The position numbers and the translations under genes are program-made. Source: Neptunomonas japonica DSM 18939 (lineage in GTDB: Bacteria > Pseudomonadota > Gammaproteobacteria > Pseudomonadales > Balneatricaceae). From it: DNA of 64,000 nt. Of this stretch, positions 54,550-63,924 are shown one piece after another. The stretch lies in NCBI RefSeq assembly GCF_000422765.1, contig NZ_KE383917.1, positions 32,861-96,860 on the forward strand, written 5' to 3'. The notes beneath the pieces are model-generated. The model was not told the DNA's origin. It made no database searches and worked only from the letters and a program-made list of their open reading frames with translations. The first letter of the stretch is position 1, and every line of letters starts with the position of its first letter.

Positions 54550-56556
54550 CTAATGAGAAGCCAATGAATGCTCTTCTACAGAGTACTCAAAGTTATTTAA
54601 CCCTTCTTCCTTTGATAAGTACATTGCCATTTCTGCACTTTGAACCAACTCAGCAACATCACTAGACTGGTTTGGAAAAATACTAATACCAATATTAATA
54701 CTCACCTTAAAATGACAACCATTAGTGAAGAAGGGCTCCTCAAAAGCCGTTATGATTTTCTTAGCAACACTCGCAGCATTGCCCTTAGTTTTAATGTTAT
54801 TCAGAATGATCATAAACAGATCATCACCAAAGCGAGCAACCAGGTCATCACCACGCAGGCAACTAGAAACACGTTTAGCAACAACAGAAAACAACGTTAC
54901 ATTACCATCAGCAGGATCCATCAAGAAATGACTATCCGTGAGTTTTTTCACTTCACAACACATAACAGCTAATGAACTTTCATTTTCCAAACTGCTTGCC
55001 ATCATCTCAGGCAACAGCTGCAAGAAAAGATGCTTATTAGCCACCTCAGTCACCGGGTCGTGAAAGGCTAACCAAGCCAGTCGCTCTTCAGCTTTTTTAT
55101 TCGAAGTGATATCAATACCAATAGAGAGGATGACGGGGTGATCCAAGTTGCTTTCCATATTCGTATGTATCCAATATAAATAGCGAGTTTCTCCTTTAAT
55201 ATCCAGGCACCTTGCTTCAAAACAAACTAAATTTTCACGTCCGATGTAAAGCTTATTAATATCATCTAACGCCGTTTTATTATGATCTCCAACCAAGAAA
55301 GAATCAGAAAACATTTGCTCTGGACAATCTTTAAACTCACCGAACAGTTGCTTGGCAAGCTCATTCACCGTTAGCACTCGCCCATCCATACACTGAGTTA
55401 ACACAACACTATTAGCGTTACCCATCAAATTTGCGATAATATCTTTTTCAAAAAGCTGGGGGGATATTACTTGTAGTTCATGATTGCTTAAAGAAGTGTA
55501 CTCTTCATTTCTGACAATACACTGGCGTATTTGGTCGATCTCATCAGTAAAAGCAGTCTTAGTAAGTACATTCTGAGTATTGAGCAAAGACCTTGACGGT
55601 GCTTGCTTCAATATTAGTTTTAAACGCTTAATAACACATCCAACCAACACGCCAATCAGCAAAATCAGCATCATACTCGCAACAATCATTCCTGCTTTAT
55701 ACTTAAATTGGATTTCTTTTAAGCGATTCACATTCTGTGTTTTGTCAGCGATGAGTACCCACACGGTTTCATCGGACTCAATACTATCAGGCACAGTAAA
55801 AAAGACGTCATAACTATGGCCAAACGCACGTACCGAGTACAGGGTATCCTGTACAAATTTAGGCTCCGTCTGGCTTAACAAATTTAACAGTTGGATGTTT
55901 TGGTTTTTTTGTGTCATTTGAGTAAAAAGTAATGGCCAATGGGTAACTGCAGATTCACTTTCTTTAATCTTTTTAGCAATACCGATGTCTACACCGGTTA
56001 ACTGCTTAAAATCTAAAACGGTTCCCTGTATAACCCGTCCGACGACAAGTACACCACTGACATGGCCATTACTTAACAAAGGTATCGCAATATAATGCGA
56101 GCACTGCTCAAGACAAACCAAATCCCGAACAGGATATTCCTGAGCAATCGCTTTTTTCACTATAAAATCAAAAGAGGAGGTAGCTACACCCCACGTCATA
56201 ATTAACTCACCCTCTGGGCTAAACAACACAGCGCTGTCTAATACCCCCTGGGCTTCTAATTGTGCAAAATCATAATCAAATACTATCTGCACATATTGGT
56301 TTTGATCTGAACCAGACGTTTGCGTTAGTGCCGTAATGGTTTGTGCGACTTCTAATAACTTATGGTAGGAGGTAGTCAATGATCCATTCAGTGCTTTAAG
56401 GTTTGCGGCATGGGACTCGCTACGCGTTGCTTCATATTGGAGTAATAGCTGTTGATTAATGTAGCCATAAAGCAGCACATTAATCACAACAACTAAGAAT
56501 ACTAACGGAACGAGTATTTTCCAACGCAGGCTCACAAAAGCAGGTCGCACAATCAT
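54550..56556 (-). CDS. Membrane sensor with Cache-like, PAS and degenerate GGDEF domains
   Basis: A 668-residue protein: membrane helix about 12-32, a ~260-residue periplasmic sensor of double-Cache type (DSAVLFSPEGELIMTWG, CSHYIAIPLLSNGHVSGVLVVG), second helix about 294-315, PAS about 380-490 and a C-terminal GGDEF-like domain. The signature reads GDDLF rather than GGDEF, and the usual DxLTGLxNR is DPVTEVANK, so cyclase activity is doubtful. It is the third gene of a module with a PstS-like periplasmic protein and a porin-type barrel, 18 bp after the barrel gene. Confidence 0.85.
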   Translation of the reverse strand: MIVRPAFVSLRWKILVPLVFLVVVINVLLYGYINQQLLLQYEATRSESHAANLKALNGSLTTSYHKLLEVAQTITALTQTSGSDQNQYVQIVFDYDFAQLEAQGVLDSAVLFSPEGELIMTWGVATSSFDFIVKKAIAQEYPVRDLVCLEQCSHYIAIPLLSNGHVSGVLVVGRVIQGTVLDFKQLTGVDIGIAKKIKESESAVTHWPLLFTQMTQKNQNIQLLNLLSQTEPKFVQDTLYSVRAFGHSYDVFFTVPDSIESDETVWVLIADKTQNVNRLKEIQFKYKAGMIVASMMLILLIGVLVGCVIKRLKLILKQAPSRSLLNTQNVLTKTAFTDEIDQIRQCIVRNEEYTSLSNHELQVISPQLFEKDIIANLMGNANSVVLTQCMDGRVLTVNELAKQLFGEFKDCPEQMFSDSFLVGDHNKTALDDINKLYIGRENLVCFEARCLDIKGETRYLYWIHTNMESNLDHPVILSIGIDITSNKKAEERLAWLAFHDPVTEVANKHLFLQLLPEMMASSLENESSLAVMCCEVKKLTDSHFLMDPADGNVTLFSVVAKRVSSCLRGDDLVARFGDDLFMIILNNIKTKGNAASVAKKIITAFEEPFFTNGCHFKVSINIGISIFPNQSSDVAELVQSAEMAMYLSKEEGLNNFEYSVEEHSLASH

Positions 56557-56574
56557 CCTTGCTTAACTCCTTTC

Positions 56575-57765
56575 TTAAAAACGATAAGCCGCCTGCAAAA
56601 GATAAAGATTCCAGTCTTTTTCGAGCTTACTAGCATCCAAGTTATCCTGTATCGCCAACCAACCCGTGCCCTTAATACTATGCCATTCAGCACGAAAACT
56701 CATATTAGACGAGGCCTGCCACCCAATGCCTAACGAATAGTCTTTTGCCCACTGAGCATAAGCGGGACGGCCTGAACGCTGCTCAGCTTTGAAACCGTTG
56801 CGGTCATTTTTATTAAGAAAGAACACATCATAACGCAGCATCAAATCCCAATTTTTAGCGAAGCGATACTCTGTTTGTAAATAATAAGATTTCGAGGTGC
56901 TTTTTCCATTTCTTTCAAAAGCACCACCCAAGTCACTTCTATCTACGCGTAAAAGCATATATTCCGCAGTAAAGGATAAACTTTCGGTATTATATTGCCC
57001 ACCCAAAATAGCAACATCAATACTACCCCCCCCTTCTTCAAGCCCCAACTCACCCAATACTCCAGGGTGATAGACCAAATCAAACTGACCTAGAGTAATA
57101 CCCACTAGCCACGCATCAGCGCTATCTACGAGTGAAACACGTGACAGGATTCCGAGATCATCTTCAAATTTTCCAGAAAAATCTGTTCGAAAGTAAGCAT
57201 ACTCAGTATTAACGCTCCCTCTTGGCCTACCTATAAGAACATCTATATCCAATCGCATATCTGCAACAGGAAAGTTACCATAGAGCACCATTCCATCAGC
57301 TGAAAGCTGTAGCTCTCTTGTGGTATTAAAATATATTGATTGGGGCAAGGCGATAGATGGTCTTGTAAAAGCAACATCCCGTGTTTCATTATAAAAACCA
57401 TAAGGCAATTTAACCCTGCCAATACGTACGCCATATTCACGAGAAACATCGGAAGATAAGCCAAAGTCAGCCAACAAATAATCAAACTGTAACTCGCCAT
57501 CGTCCACGGCCCCAAATTTTCGAGACATCACTTGGCCTGCAAGATGTAACTGGCTTGTAGCACGCCATGTTGCATTAACAGCAAACTCTCGAAAATCAGA
57601 ACTTACTTTCTCGCTACTCTTTCCAGCAAAGTTATTACTGTCCGAGAGTGACAGCCCCTGAGTCAGAAAGCCACCCCAATACCAATCAGACAAACCCTCT
57701 TGTGCCAACGCATTACAGGAGATAAATAAGAAACCCCATAAAGATAACCATCTACTGTACTTCAA
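56575..57765 (-). CDS. Outer-membrane beta-barrel protein (porin-like)
   Basis: A 396-residue protein with a signal peptide (to about residue 21, ISCNALA) and many alternating amphipathic strands, ending in a C-terminal phenylalanine (LLQAAYRF), the usual outer-membrane sorting signal. The barrel contains VRIGRVKLPYGFYNETRDVA, typical of porin-like proteins found beside Cache-type sensors. Solute is unknown. Its start overlaps the upstream PstS-like gene by 14 bp, so the pair is coupled. Confidence 0.85.
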   Translation of the reverse strand: MKYSRWLSLWGFLFISCNALAQEGLSDWYWGGFLTQGLSLSDSNNFAGKSSEKVSSDFREFAVNATWRATSQLHLAGQVMSRKFGAVDDGELQFDYLLADFGLSSDVSREYGVRIGRVKLPYGFYNETRDVAFTRPSIALPQSIYFNTTRELQLSADGMVLYGNFPVADMRLDIDVLIGRPRGSVNTEYAYFRTDFSGKFEDDLGILSRVSLVDSADAWLVGITLGQFDLVYHPGVLGELGLEEGGGSIDVAILGGQYNTESLSFTAEYMLLRVDRSDLGGAFERNGKSTSKSYYLQTEYRFAKNWDLMLRYDVFFLNKNDRNGFKAEQRSGRPAYAQWAKDYSLGIGWQASSNMSFRAEWHSIKGTGWLAIQDNLDASKLEKDWNLYLLQAAYRF

Positions 57766-58177
57766 TGATCTTTACTCCTTTCAACAAAGGCAAGCTATTG
57801 TCATCCATGTAACCCACAGCGCCTTCGGAACTTTGAACACGTAAAAGCATTTCCTGAGGTGAAGAAACCAGTATTGGAGGAAAGCCAGCGCCACTGAAAA
57901 CAGAACGATCCCAGATCATCCGCAACTGATACGGAAACATACCGAGATTAGATTTTACGAAGGATCGATGAAGTGGGTGCTTATCTGTTAACACAAAAAC
58001 ACGTATTGGCTTTTGGTCAGGCCAACGAGAGGAACGCATAGAAAAAACCGACCGCAATCCTTGCGAAGAGATACTACTAATAGCGACACCTGGGTGCGCG
58101 ATAACGATACCTGCTTGCGATACCTGCGGTAGCGCCAGTAACATTATAGCCAGGTGTTTTCGTAAATTGCGCGTCAC
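57752..58177 (-). CDS. Small PstS-like periplasmic binding protein
   Basis: A 141-residue exported protein with signal peptide NLRKHLAIMLLALPQVSQA and a single lobe related to phosphate-binding proteins: GVAISSISSQGLRSVFSMRS, VFVLTDKHPLHRSFVKSNLGM and a closing AVGYMDDNSLPLLKGVKIIEV. It is less than half a PstS, so true phosphate binding is doubtful. The GTG at 58177 has GAGGG 6 nt upstream and starts the signal peptide; earlier in-frame codons run into the tRNA-Glu gene and are rejected. It is first of the three-gene module. Confidence 0.8.
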   Translation of the reverse strand: MTRNLRKHLAIMLLALPQVSQAGIVIAHPGVAISSISSQGLRSVFSMRSSRWPDQKPIRVFVLTDKHPLHRSFVKSNLGMFPYQLRMIWDRSVFSGAGFPPILVSSPQEMLLRVQSSEGAVGYMDDNSLPLLKGVKIIEVQ

Positions 58178-58229
58178 TACGGTCCCTCGTAAGGCGACAA
58201 AGCAGATAAAAATCCCATATAAGCGACTG

Positions 58230-58235
58230 ATTATA
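58230..58235 (-). promoter_or_regulatory. Candidate -10 of the PstS-like/porin/sensor operon
   Basis: A perfect TATAAT on the minus strand, 53 bp before the GTG start at 58177. No good -35 at standard spacing, so an activator may be needed. Confidence 0.4.
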
Positions 58236-58277
58236 TACGAAAAATAGAAAAAATGTGAGCGTTTCAAGAAGAAAAAA

Positions 58278-58353
58278 TGGCGTCCCATAGGGGGTTCGAA
58301 CCCCTGTTACCGCCGTGAAAGGGCGGTGTCCTAGACCACTAGACGAATGGGAC
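58278..58353 (-). tRNA. tRNA-Glu (anticodon TTC)
   Basis: A 76-nt cloverleaf with encoded CCA, anticodon TTC in CTTTCAC, T-loop GGTTCGAACCC and acceptor GTCCCAT paired with ATGGGAC. It is identical to the tRNA-Glu at 58512. Confidence 0.98.
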
Positions 58354-58403
58354 ATATCATAAGTACTTTTTAGAAAAAGCACTTTTAAAGCTTACTGTAA
58401 ATA

Positions 58404-58479
<76 letters not shown>

Positions 58480-58511
58480 AACATTATTTTAGCCAATTAT
58501 CAGCCAAAATA

Positions 58512-58587
58512 TGGCGTCCCATAGGGGGTTCGAACCCCTGTTACCGCCGTGAAAGGGCGGTGTCCTAGACCACTAGACGAATGGGAC
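58512..58587 (-). tRNA. tRNA-Glu (anticodon TTC), first of the Glu-Gly-Glu operon
   Basis: A 76-nt tRNA identical to the one at 58278, 36 bp downstream of its predicted promoter -10. Confidence 0.98.
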
Positions 58588-58623
58588 TTCTTCTTAAAGG
58601 CAGTACCCTTTAAAGAGGCGCAA

Positions 58624-58652
58624 ATCTTAGTGATTCCAAGGACCTATGTCAA
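58624..58652 (-). promoter_or_regulatory. Strong sigma-70 promoter of the tRNA-Glu-Gly-Glu operon
   Basis: Reading leftward, TTGACA (58647-58652) and TAAGAT (58624-58629) are 17 bp apart, followed by a TTGCGCC GC-rich discriminator typical of stringently controlled stable-RNA promoters. It lies between the end of the MshQ-like gene and the first tRNA. Confidence 0.85.
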
Positions 58653-58661
58653 GGATAAATA

Positions 58662-61600
58662 TCACCATTGTCGCTGAAATATTACTTTATCATTACTACG
58701 GAACTGCCCGAAGACAATATTCGCAGAAGGCTCCTCTTCAAAGCTGCCATCACCATCCCAATCAAATTTAAAGTAAGGAGCCGCCGCTAAGTCAACGGAC
58801 ACATTCACAACCCCCGTATTACCCGCACCCGGAGCACTCATCATAGCGCCAGCATCGCCTTTATCCACTCTAAAAGTAGTCACCGGAGTCGCCGCAAATG
58901 CATAGCTAGGCGCTGTAAGCCCAGACGCTATTAACGAGCCTTCAACGTCAGCATAAGTTACGTCAGACTCTAACCAAGCACTACAGCTATCATCTGTATT
59001 GGTTATAAAGTTAGCTCCATCATAGTACTCAGCAAGCCAAGGAAAAGCCAAAGACTCAGTTTCAGGCCCATACGCATCCACTACATTAAGACGACCAAGA
59101 CGCATCTCCTTAGCGGAAATATTTTCTATACTAAAACCACTACAGACCTCTTCCAACAAGTCACCATCACCATCAGAATCAATGCGGTAACACGCGCCAT
59201 CCGCGTCAGTAAAATCAGCCACAGTAAAAGACAGATCCACAAGCCCCTCAAACGGCGCCTCTAGCGCAACACGGTCATACAGAATCGAATCACCACCTAG
59301 AGTATTAGTAGCCTCTCCATCATAATCATCTTCAGAACCGCTCCACGTATCTGCAGATAAATCAATATCTTCCACTAATGCTGCTGATACAGCCATACTC
59401 ACATCTGCATAAGAGCGCCCTGACCGCTTCTCAGACAACTTCCAAAGATCTTTACCATAGTTTTTAATAGCCCCTCCTGCTGCATTGAAAGCACTCACAG
59501 CAACCTCTGGCGCTGCGGCATAATCAACCTCTTCATTCATATAAGAGAACGTACCTGAGGAACAATGCGTATCCCATTCTGGAGTATTGGCTACCACCTT
59601 AAAATACCCCGGAATAAAGCGCCCTACTGGCGTACTAGCTTGCCCCAAGCTATGCCCATAATAATTAGTATCTCGGGCATACAAATTAATCACCCCTACT
59701 TCCGAATAACGAGCATCTTCATCTTTAAAAACACCATCACTAAAGTCGGCCGAAATATTTAGCCAACCCAAAGAATCGTTTACAGATAAGCTCCCTGCAG
59801 TAACCGTCATCACACCACTAGAGCCACCTTCAGATAAAGTGGGTATACGCAAAGCAGAACCCAGCTCTGTATTTGATGGCTGATAATTAGGCGTCACATC
59901 ACCATTTGCACACTGCCCAGACACACGTACAGTAAAGGGCCTTGCAGCAGACCACACAGCCCCACCAGAAACACCCGTATTATTCAGCGTCTCAGGAGAC
60001 GCCAGCCCATTGTCCGCCACTAAAGACAGCCCTGCAGGATATGCAACAAATGTATCCGCCCCATATAAGGTTTTACCATCAACGGTAAGCTCAGCATTTA
60101 ACTCCACTTCACCCGCATCAGAATACTGGACAGTCATCTCAGCCTCTCCCTGAGCATTAAAGCTCATTGAGACTGGCGTCCCGGGGGCAGTAGACGCCAA
60201 CGAATAATCACCACCGCCCTCTGTACTCAAAAGCACAGATTTAGTACCTGTCGCTGGGGCCACATAACGACTATAAAAGTTAACGTTTTGATCACCCGCA
60301 ACCGCACTTTCACAACTAGCCGAACTATCAGATTTTTTCACTGCACGTACAACAACCCCCCCTGAAGATTGGCATGACTGCGTATCCGGAATAGAAAATA
60401 CCAAACCTGTATCCGATACTGACAAGTTTTTATCTTCAGCATGGGATGCATCGCCTTTATCAGAAGAAACACCATCCGTTACATTAAAATTCAGCACCTC
60501 AGGGTCTGAAATCAAATCCGGATAAGAGAAACGCAGCGTCACACTCGTTTCACCATTATCGGGAAACTGATAAGTCGCCTGCCCACCGCCTGAATTGCTT
60601 AGTACTCCTGATCCAACAACAACGGACAACCACTCACCTTTTCCTGTCGAGGTCGATATTTGCAATGACGCATCTTTAGCATCAACAGCCGTATCTGTAT
60701 TATCATGAGCAGTAAAGGTAATCTCTTCTGCCAAACAGCTAACCATCGACTCATCATGCGTAATCGCATAATGATCTACTGCCACCGGCTCAGTACAGTT
60801 ACAAGGGCGCAAAGCTCCGTCATAGCTCCTACCTGCAGCTTCATTAGCAACCATACTTTCAATTTCAAAAGCCGTTAGGTCAACATCAAAAATTTTCACT
60901 TCATCAACGTCACCATCAAAAAATCTGGCAGCAACATTGTGATCCTGGCCAATCTGCAGGGCATTACTATTTGTTTTCAACAGCCCCGCATGGGTTTGAC
61001 GGGCTGTTTCTTGCCCATCGATATACATAACCTGAAGCCCATCTTTGTAAGTAACAGCAACATGATGCCACTGCCCCAAATTAATAGTACTTCCAGATGT
61101 AAAGCTACGTGTCACATTATTGGAGTCCTGCCACCACCAATACACTTGGCGACTGCTATTAATGTGTACTTCATAATTACTATCTTTTGATATAAAGGTC
61201 TTTAATTCAGTCGGTGTACTGCTCAGACGAATCCAGGCCATCGCTGTCATTGCGGCTGGCAAACCAACCAAATTTGAGTCAGCTAGGTTGATGTAATCAT
61301 CCTCACTATCAAACTGAGCTAAACCGCATACTTGCCCATCAATGGTAGAGAGCACGCCATTAACCGCATAAGCATCTAAACCATTAGGGCCGCTATCCAC
61401 AACATCTTGCCCACCAGACCAATTACAACTATCGAATCGATAATTAACGACAGGAGAAGGCAACTCACAACGCCGCTCCGTACCGTCATAGTTTTTACCG
61501 GCTAGTTGGTTATCATATAAAGTAGAAACCTGCGCGTAATTTAGCTTAGAGGAAAAGATCATAGGCTCATCTACCAGCCCTTCCCAGTCCTGGGAAGAAT

Positions 61601-63830
61601 CAAAACGCCCTCCCAGAGCATCTTGCTCCTGACCGATTATCAGCCCATTAGCATCTACATCAATAACACCCGTATAAGATGAGCTTTGACAGCCTTGAGC
61701 CACACCATCGCGATACAAACAATGCTGCCCTGCACTACGTGTCCACACATAATGATGCCATTGATCATCGTTTATAGGTGACAGTGAATATGACGCTACT
61801 ATTGAATCCCTAAAATATAATTGCAGACTGCTTGTACTAGAGAAAAACATCAGCACACCATTTGTATGCGTACTAGATGCTGCAGAAAAAATAGCTTGAG
61901 CTCCACTACGCGCAGAGTCCAGCTTGCCCCAAACAGAGATAGAAAAGTCATTTGAATTATCAAGAGCCGCATTATCCAACGATAAATAGTCACTAATACC
62001 ATCACGACTAAGATCTGCTGCACGACACACAACACCATCACTACTCGTTGCCATGGACTGACTAGCCACCCCATGAAACGAGTTAGCACTATAATCTTTT
62101 ATTTCACCAGGCTCCGCTTCCCAAATGGCCTCATCAAGATGCCAATCAGCATTAGGCAGCGGGAGAGTCCCGTCAGGCGGAAGAGGAGGGTCCGGACAGA
62201 TCCTTGAAGTACCGTCCCAATTACTTCCCGCCAATTGGTTGGTATAAATTGAACGCACACTCAGCGCAGAAAGCTCACCACCAAAAACCATAAGCTCATC
62301 AACCAAGCCCTCCCAATCTTGATAAGCAGCAAACCCACCACCGACAGAGTCCTGTTCTTGACCAACAATCAAACCATTAGAAGATACTGATATAGCCCCC
62401 GTATAGGTGTCAGTCTGACACCCCTTACTAACACCATCCATAAACAGACAGTGCTTTCCTTCACTGCGCGTCCACACATAATGATGCCAAAGATCATCAT
62501 TAATGGCCGGTAATGAGTATGTTGCTACTATTGCGTTTCGAAAATATAATTGCAGAGAGCTTACGCTGTTGAAATACATCAACACACCGTTTATATGCGA
62601 GCTAGAGGCTGCAGCAAAAAGAGCTTGAGCTCCACCACGTGTAGAATCTAACTTCCCCCAAACAGAGATTGAAAAGTCATCAAGACCGTTAAGCGCAGAA
62701 CCGTTTAATGACACATAATCACTAACACCATCTTCACGCAAGTCTGCTGCACTACAAACAACACCATCGGTAGAATTTGTTATCGGCTTACCTGCTGTTC
62801 CGTGATAGCCATTATCACCAGAATCCAACACCTCATCAGCCACCGCAGCCCAAGAGTATTCATCAAAATACCATGCGGCTTGCACTTCAGGCTCACAGGC
62901 GGGCTGGTAACGAATATTAATATCATCAATATACATACCAACCACAGCTCTGTTACCTGATGCCAAAAAGCGGATTTTTGTATTGCTACTTGCGTAAGCG
63001 GAAATATCAAAAGAAGCGGATACAACCGATGTATTACTCCTATCGATATAGTAGCTTTGTAAATTGGTCCAACTACTGCCGCCGTTATTAGAAACCGAGA
63101 GCACTACAGTCTGATTACCTTGATTAACCCCTCTACGATAGACAAATGATAGAGTGGCACTGGTAGCACCACTTAAATCAGCCTCTCGATAAACACCAAG
63201 GTCACTGAAGGTTTGTGCACGACTGCCGGATGGAACACCTAAACGCAGGCAGTTCCCGCTACTACATAAATCACTACGCACTCTGGCAATACCTGCACTA
63301 ACACCATCAGATTCGCCGATTTCAACCCAGCTCCCCGCCCAATTAGCACTACCACTACTTTGGCTGTAAGAGACACGAGGAAAACTATCACCTACGCTTT
63401 GTGCTGCACAACTACTGGTCGCTGCTGACCACGTTGCTGAAAAACCACTATCAGTAACAGAACTATCACTTGTAAAACGAACTAGCATAGCCCCAGAATT
63501 AGCAGTATAGGTCCCTGCGGCTGAGCCACTTAAGCGCGCTATCTGAGGTGAGGATGCACTGGTACCGTCATATAAATAGACATAGTCGTAACCGCTCTCA
63601 AGCGCAAAGCCTGAAAACGTAAGTGTTACGCTAGAAGCCCCTGAAGGTTGAATCAAAAAAGTGCAATCTTCTCGGCTCGAATACTGACCACTACTACCTC
63701 CCGAATCAAACAAACTGCCCGACGCTGCTGACGTAGAAACCGAAGAACACATGTTTTCAGCATTGGCGTGTAACGAGAAAAAAACAAAAAAACTGAGGAG
63801 GCCCCAAATGAGACTTTTCATGAACTGCAC
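58662..63830 (-). CDS. MshQ-like multi-domain surface protein (CUB, three LamG-type domains, DUF6701)
   Basis: A ~1722-residue exported protein. A signal peptide (MKSLIWGLLSFFVFFSLHANA) is followed by a CUB domain (about residues 28-135), a ConA/MAM-like region with a VGMYIDDINIRY end (about 165-310), three LamG/ConA-like lectin domains (about 318-544, 560-788, 794-1010) and a DUF6701 C-terminal region (about 1028-1722, with EMRLGRLNVVDAYGPETESL and NTDDSCSAW), the hallmark of MshQ of MSHA pilus loci. GTG at 63830 is preferred: GGAG lies 5 nt before it, whereas the ATG three codons on (63821) is 14 nt from GGAG. No other MSHA genes are visible. Adhesion is inference. Confidence 0.85.
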   Translation of the reverse strand: MQFMKSLIWGLLSFFVFFSLHANAENMCSSVSTSAASGSLFDSGGSSGQYSSREDCTFLIQPSGASSVTLTFSGFALESGYDYVYLYDGTSASSPQIARLSGSAAGTYTANSGAMLVRFTSDSSVTDSGFSATWSAATSSCAAQSVGDSFPRVSYSQSSGSANWAGSWVEIGESDGVSAGIARVRSDLCSSGNCLRLGVPSGSRAQTFSDLGVYREADLSGATSATLSFVYRRGVNQGNQTVVLSVSNNGGSSWTNLQSYYIDRSNTSVVSASFDISAYASSNTKIRFLASGNRAVVGMYIDDINIRYQPACEPEVQAAWYFDEYSWAAVADEVLDSGDNGYHGTAGKPITNSTDGVVCSAADLREDGVSDYVSLNGSALNGLDDFSISVWGKLDSTRGGAQALFAAASSSHINGVLMYFNSVSSLQLYFRNAIVATYSLPAINDDLWHHYVWTRSEGKHCLFMDGVSKGCQTDTYTGAISVSSNGLIVGQEQDSVGGGFAAYQDWEGLVDELMVFGGELSALSVRSIYTNQLAGSNWDGTSRICPDPPLPPDGTLPLPNADWHLDEAIWEAEPGEIKDYSANSFHGVASQSMATSSDGVVCRAADLSRDGISDYLSLDNAALDNSNDFSISVWGKLDSARSGAQAIFSAASSTHTNGVLMFFSSTSSLQLYFRDSIVASYSLSPINDDQWHHYVWTRSAGQHCLYRDGVAQGCQSSSYTGVIDVDANGLIIGQEQDALGGRFDSSQDWEGLVDEPMIFSSKLNYAQVSTLYDNQLAGKNYDGTERRCELPSPVVNYRFDSCNWSGGQDVVDSGPNGLDAYAVNGVLSTIDGQVCGLAQFDSEDDYINLADSNLVGLPAAMTAMAWIRLSSTPTELKTFISKDSNYEVHINSSRQVYWWWQDSNNVTRSFTSGSTINLGQWHHVAVTYKDGLQVMYIDGQETARQTHAGLLKTNSNALQIGQDHNVAARFFDGDVDEVKIFDVDLTAFEIESMVANEAAGRSYDGALRPCNCTEPVAVDHYAITHDESMVSCLAEEITFTAHDNTDTAVDAKDASLQISTSTGKGEWLSVVVGSGVLSNSGGGQATYQFPDNGETSVTLRFSYPDLISDPEVLNFNVTDGVSSDKGDASHAEDKNLSVSDTGLVFSIPDTQSCQSSGGVVVRAVKKSDSSASCESAVAGDQNVNFYSRYVAPATGTKSVLLSTEGGGDYSLASTAPGTPVSMSFNAQGEAEMTVQYSDAGEVELNAELTVDGKTLYGADTFVAYPAGLSLVADNGLASPETLNNTGVSGGAVWSAARPFTVRVSGQCANGDVTPNYQPSNTELGSALRIPTLSEGGSSGVMTVTAGSLSVNDSLGWLNISADFSDGVFKDEDARYSEVGVINLYARDTNYYGHSLGQASTPVGRFIPGYFKVVANTPEWDTHCSSGTFSYMNEEVDYAAAPEVAVSAFNAAGGAIKNYGKDLWKLSEKRSGRSYADVSMAVSAALVEDIDLSADTWSGSEDDYDGEATNTLGGDSILYDRVALEAPFEGLVDLSFTVADFTDADGACYRIDSDGDGDLLEEVCSGFSIENISAKEMRLGRLNVVDAYGPETESLAFPWLAEYYDGANFITNTDDSCSAWLESDVTYADVEGSLIASGLTAPSYAFAATPVTTFRVDKGDAGAMMSAPGAGNTGVVNVSVDLAAAPYFKFDWDGDGSFEEEPSANIVFGQFRSNDKVIFQRQW
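61467..62153 (-). repeat. LamG repeat B (second copy)
   Basis: Codes for the second lectin domain. It aligns with repeat A along its length at DNA and protein level (for example HHYVWTRS, GLIIGQEQD against GLIVGQEQD, QDWEGLVDE in both), pointing to a fairly recent in-gene duplication. Confidence 0.85.
62199..62879 (-). repeat. LamG repeat A (first copy)
   Basis: Codes for the first lectin domain, repeat partner of 61467-62153. Shared segments include DGVVC, DDFSISVWGKLDS against NDFSISVWGKLDS, and SSLQLYFR. The third LamG domain is far more diverged. Confidence 0.85.
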
Positions 63831-63924
63831 ACTTACTCCATTTTTGATACCAAAAAGGTAAAACATCGACGCTAATAGTCGAATCTCAAAGATGTGAATA
63901 AGTATAGATGAAGGATATGATTTT

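Noticed and set aside
54261..54665. 134-residue rightward open frame at the end of the PA2817-like gene
   Set aside because: It overlaps a better-supported gene, crosses its terminator and runs antisense into the sensor gene.
57752..58288. Longer start for the PstS-like gene (58288)
   Set aside because: The extra codons fall inside the tRNA-Glu gene and destroy the signal-peptide position; GTG at 58177 has a proper ribosome-binding site.
58077..58382. 101-residue leftward open frame
   Set aside because: It crosses the tRNA-Glu gene and the operon promoter; it is an accident of the frame.
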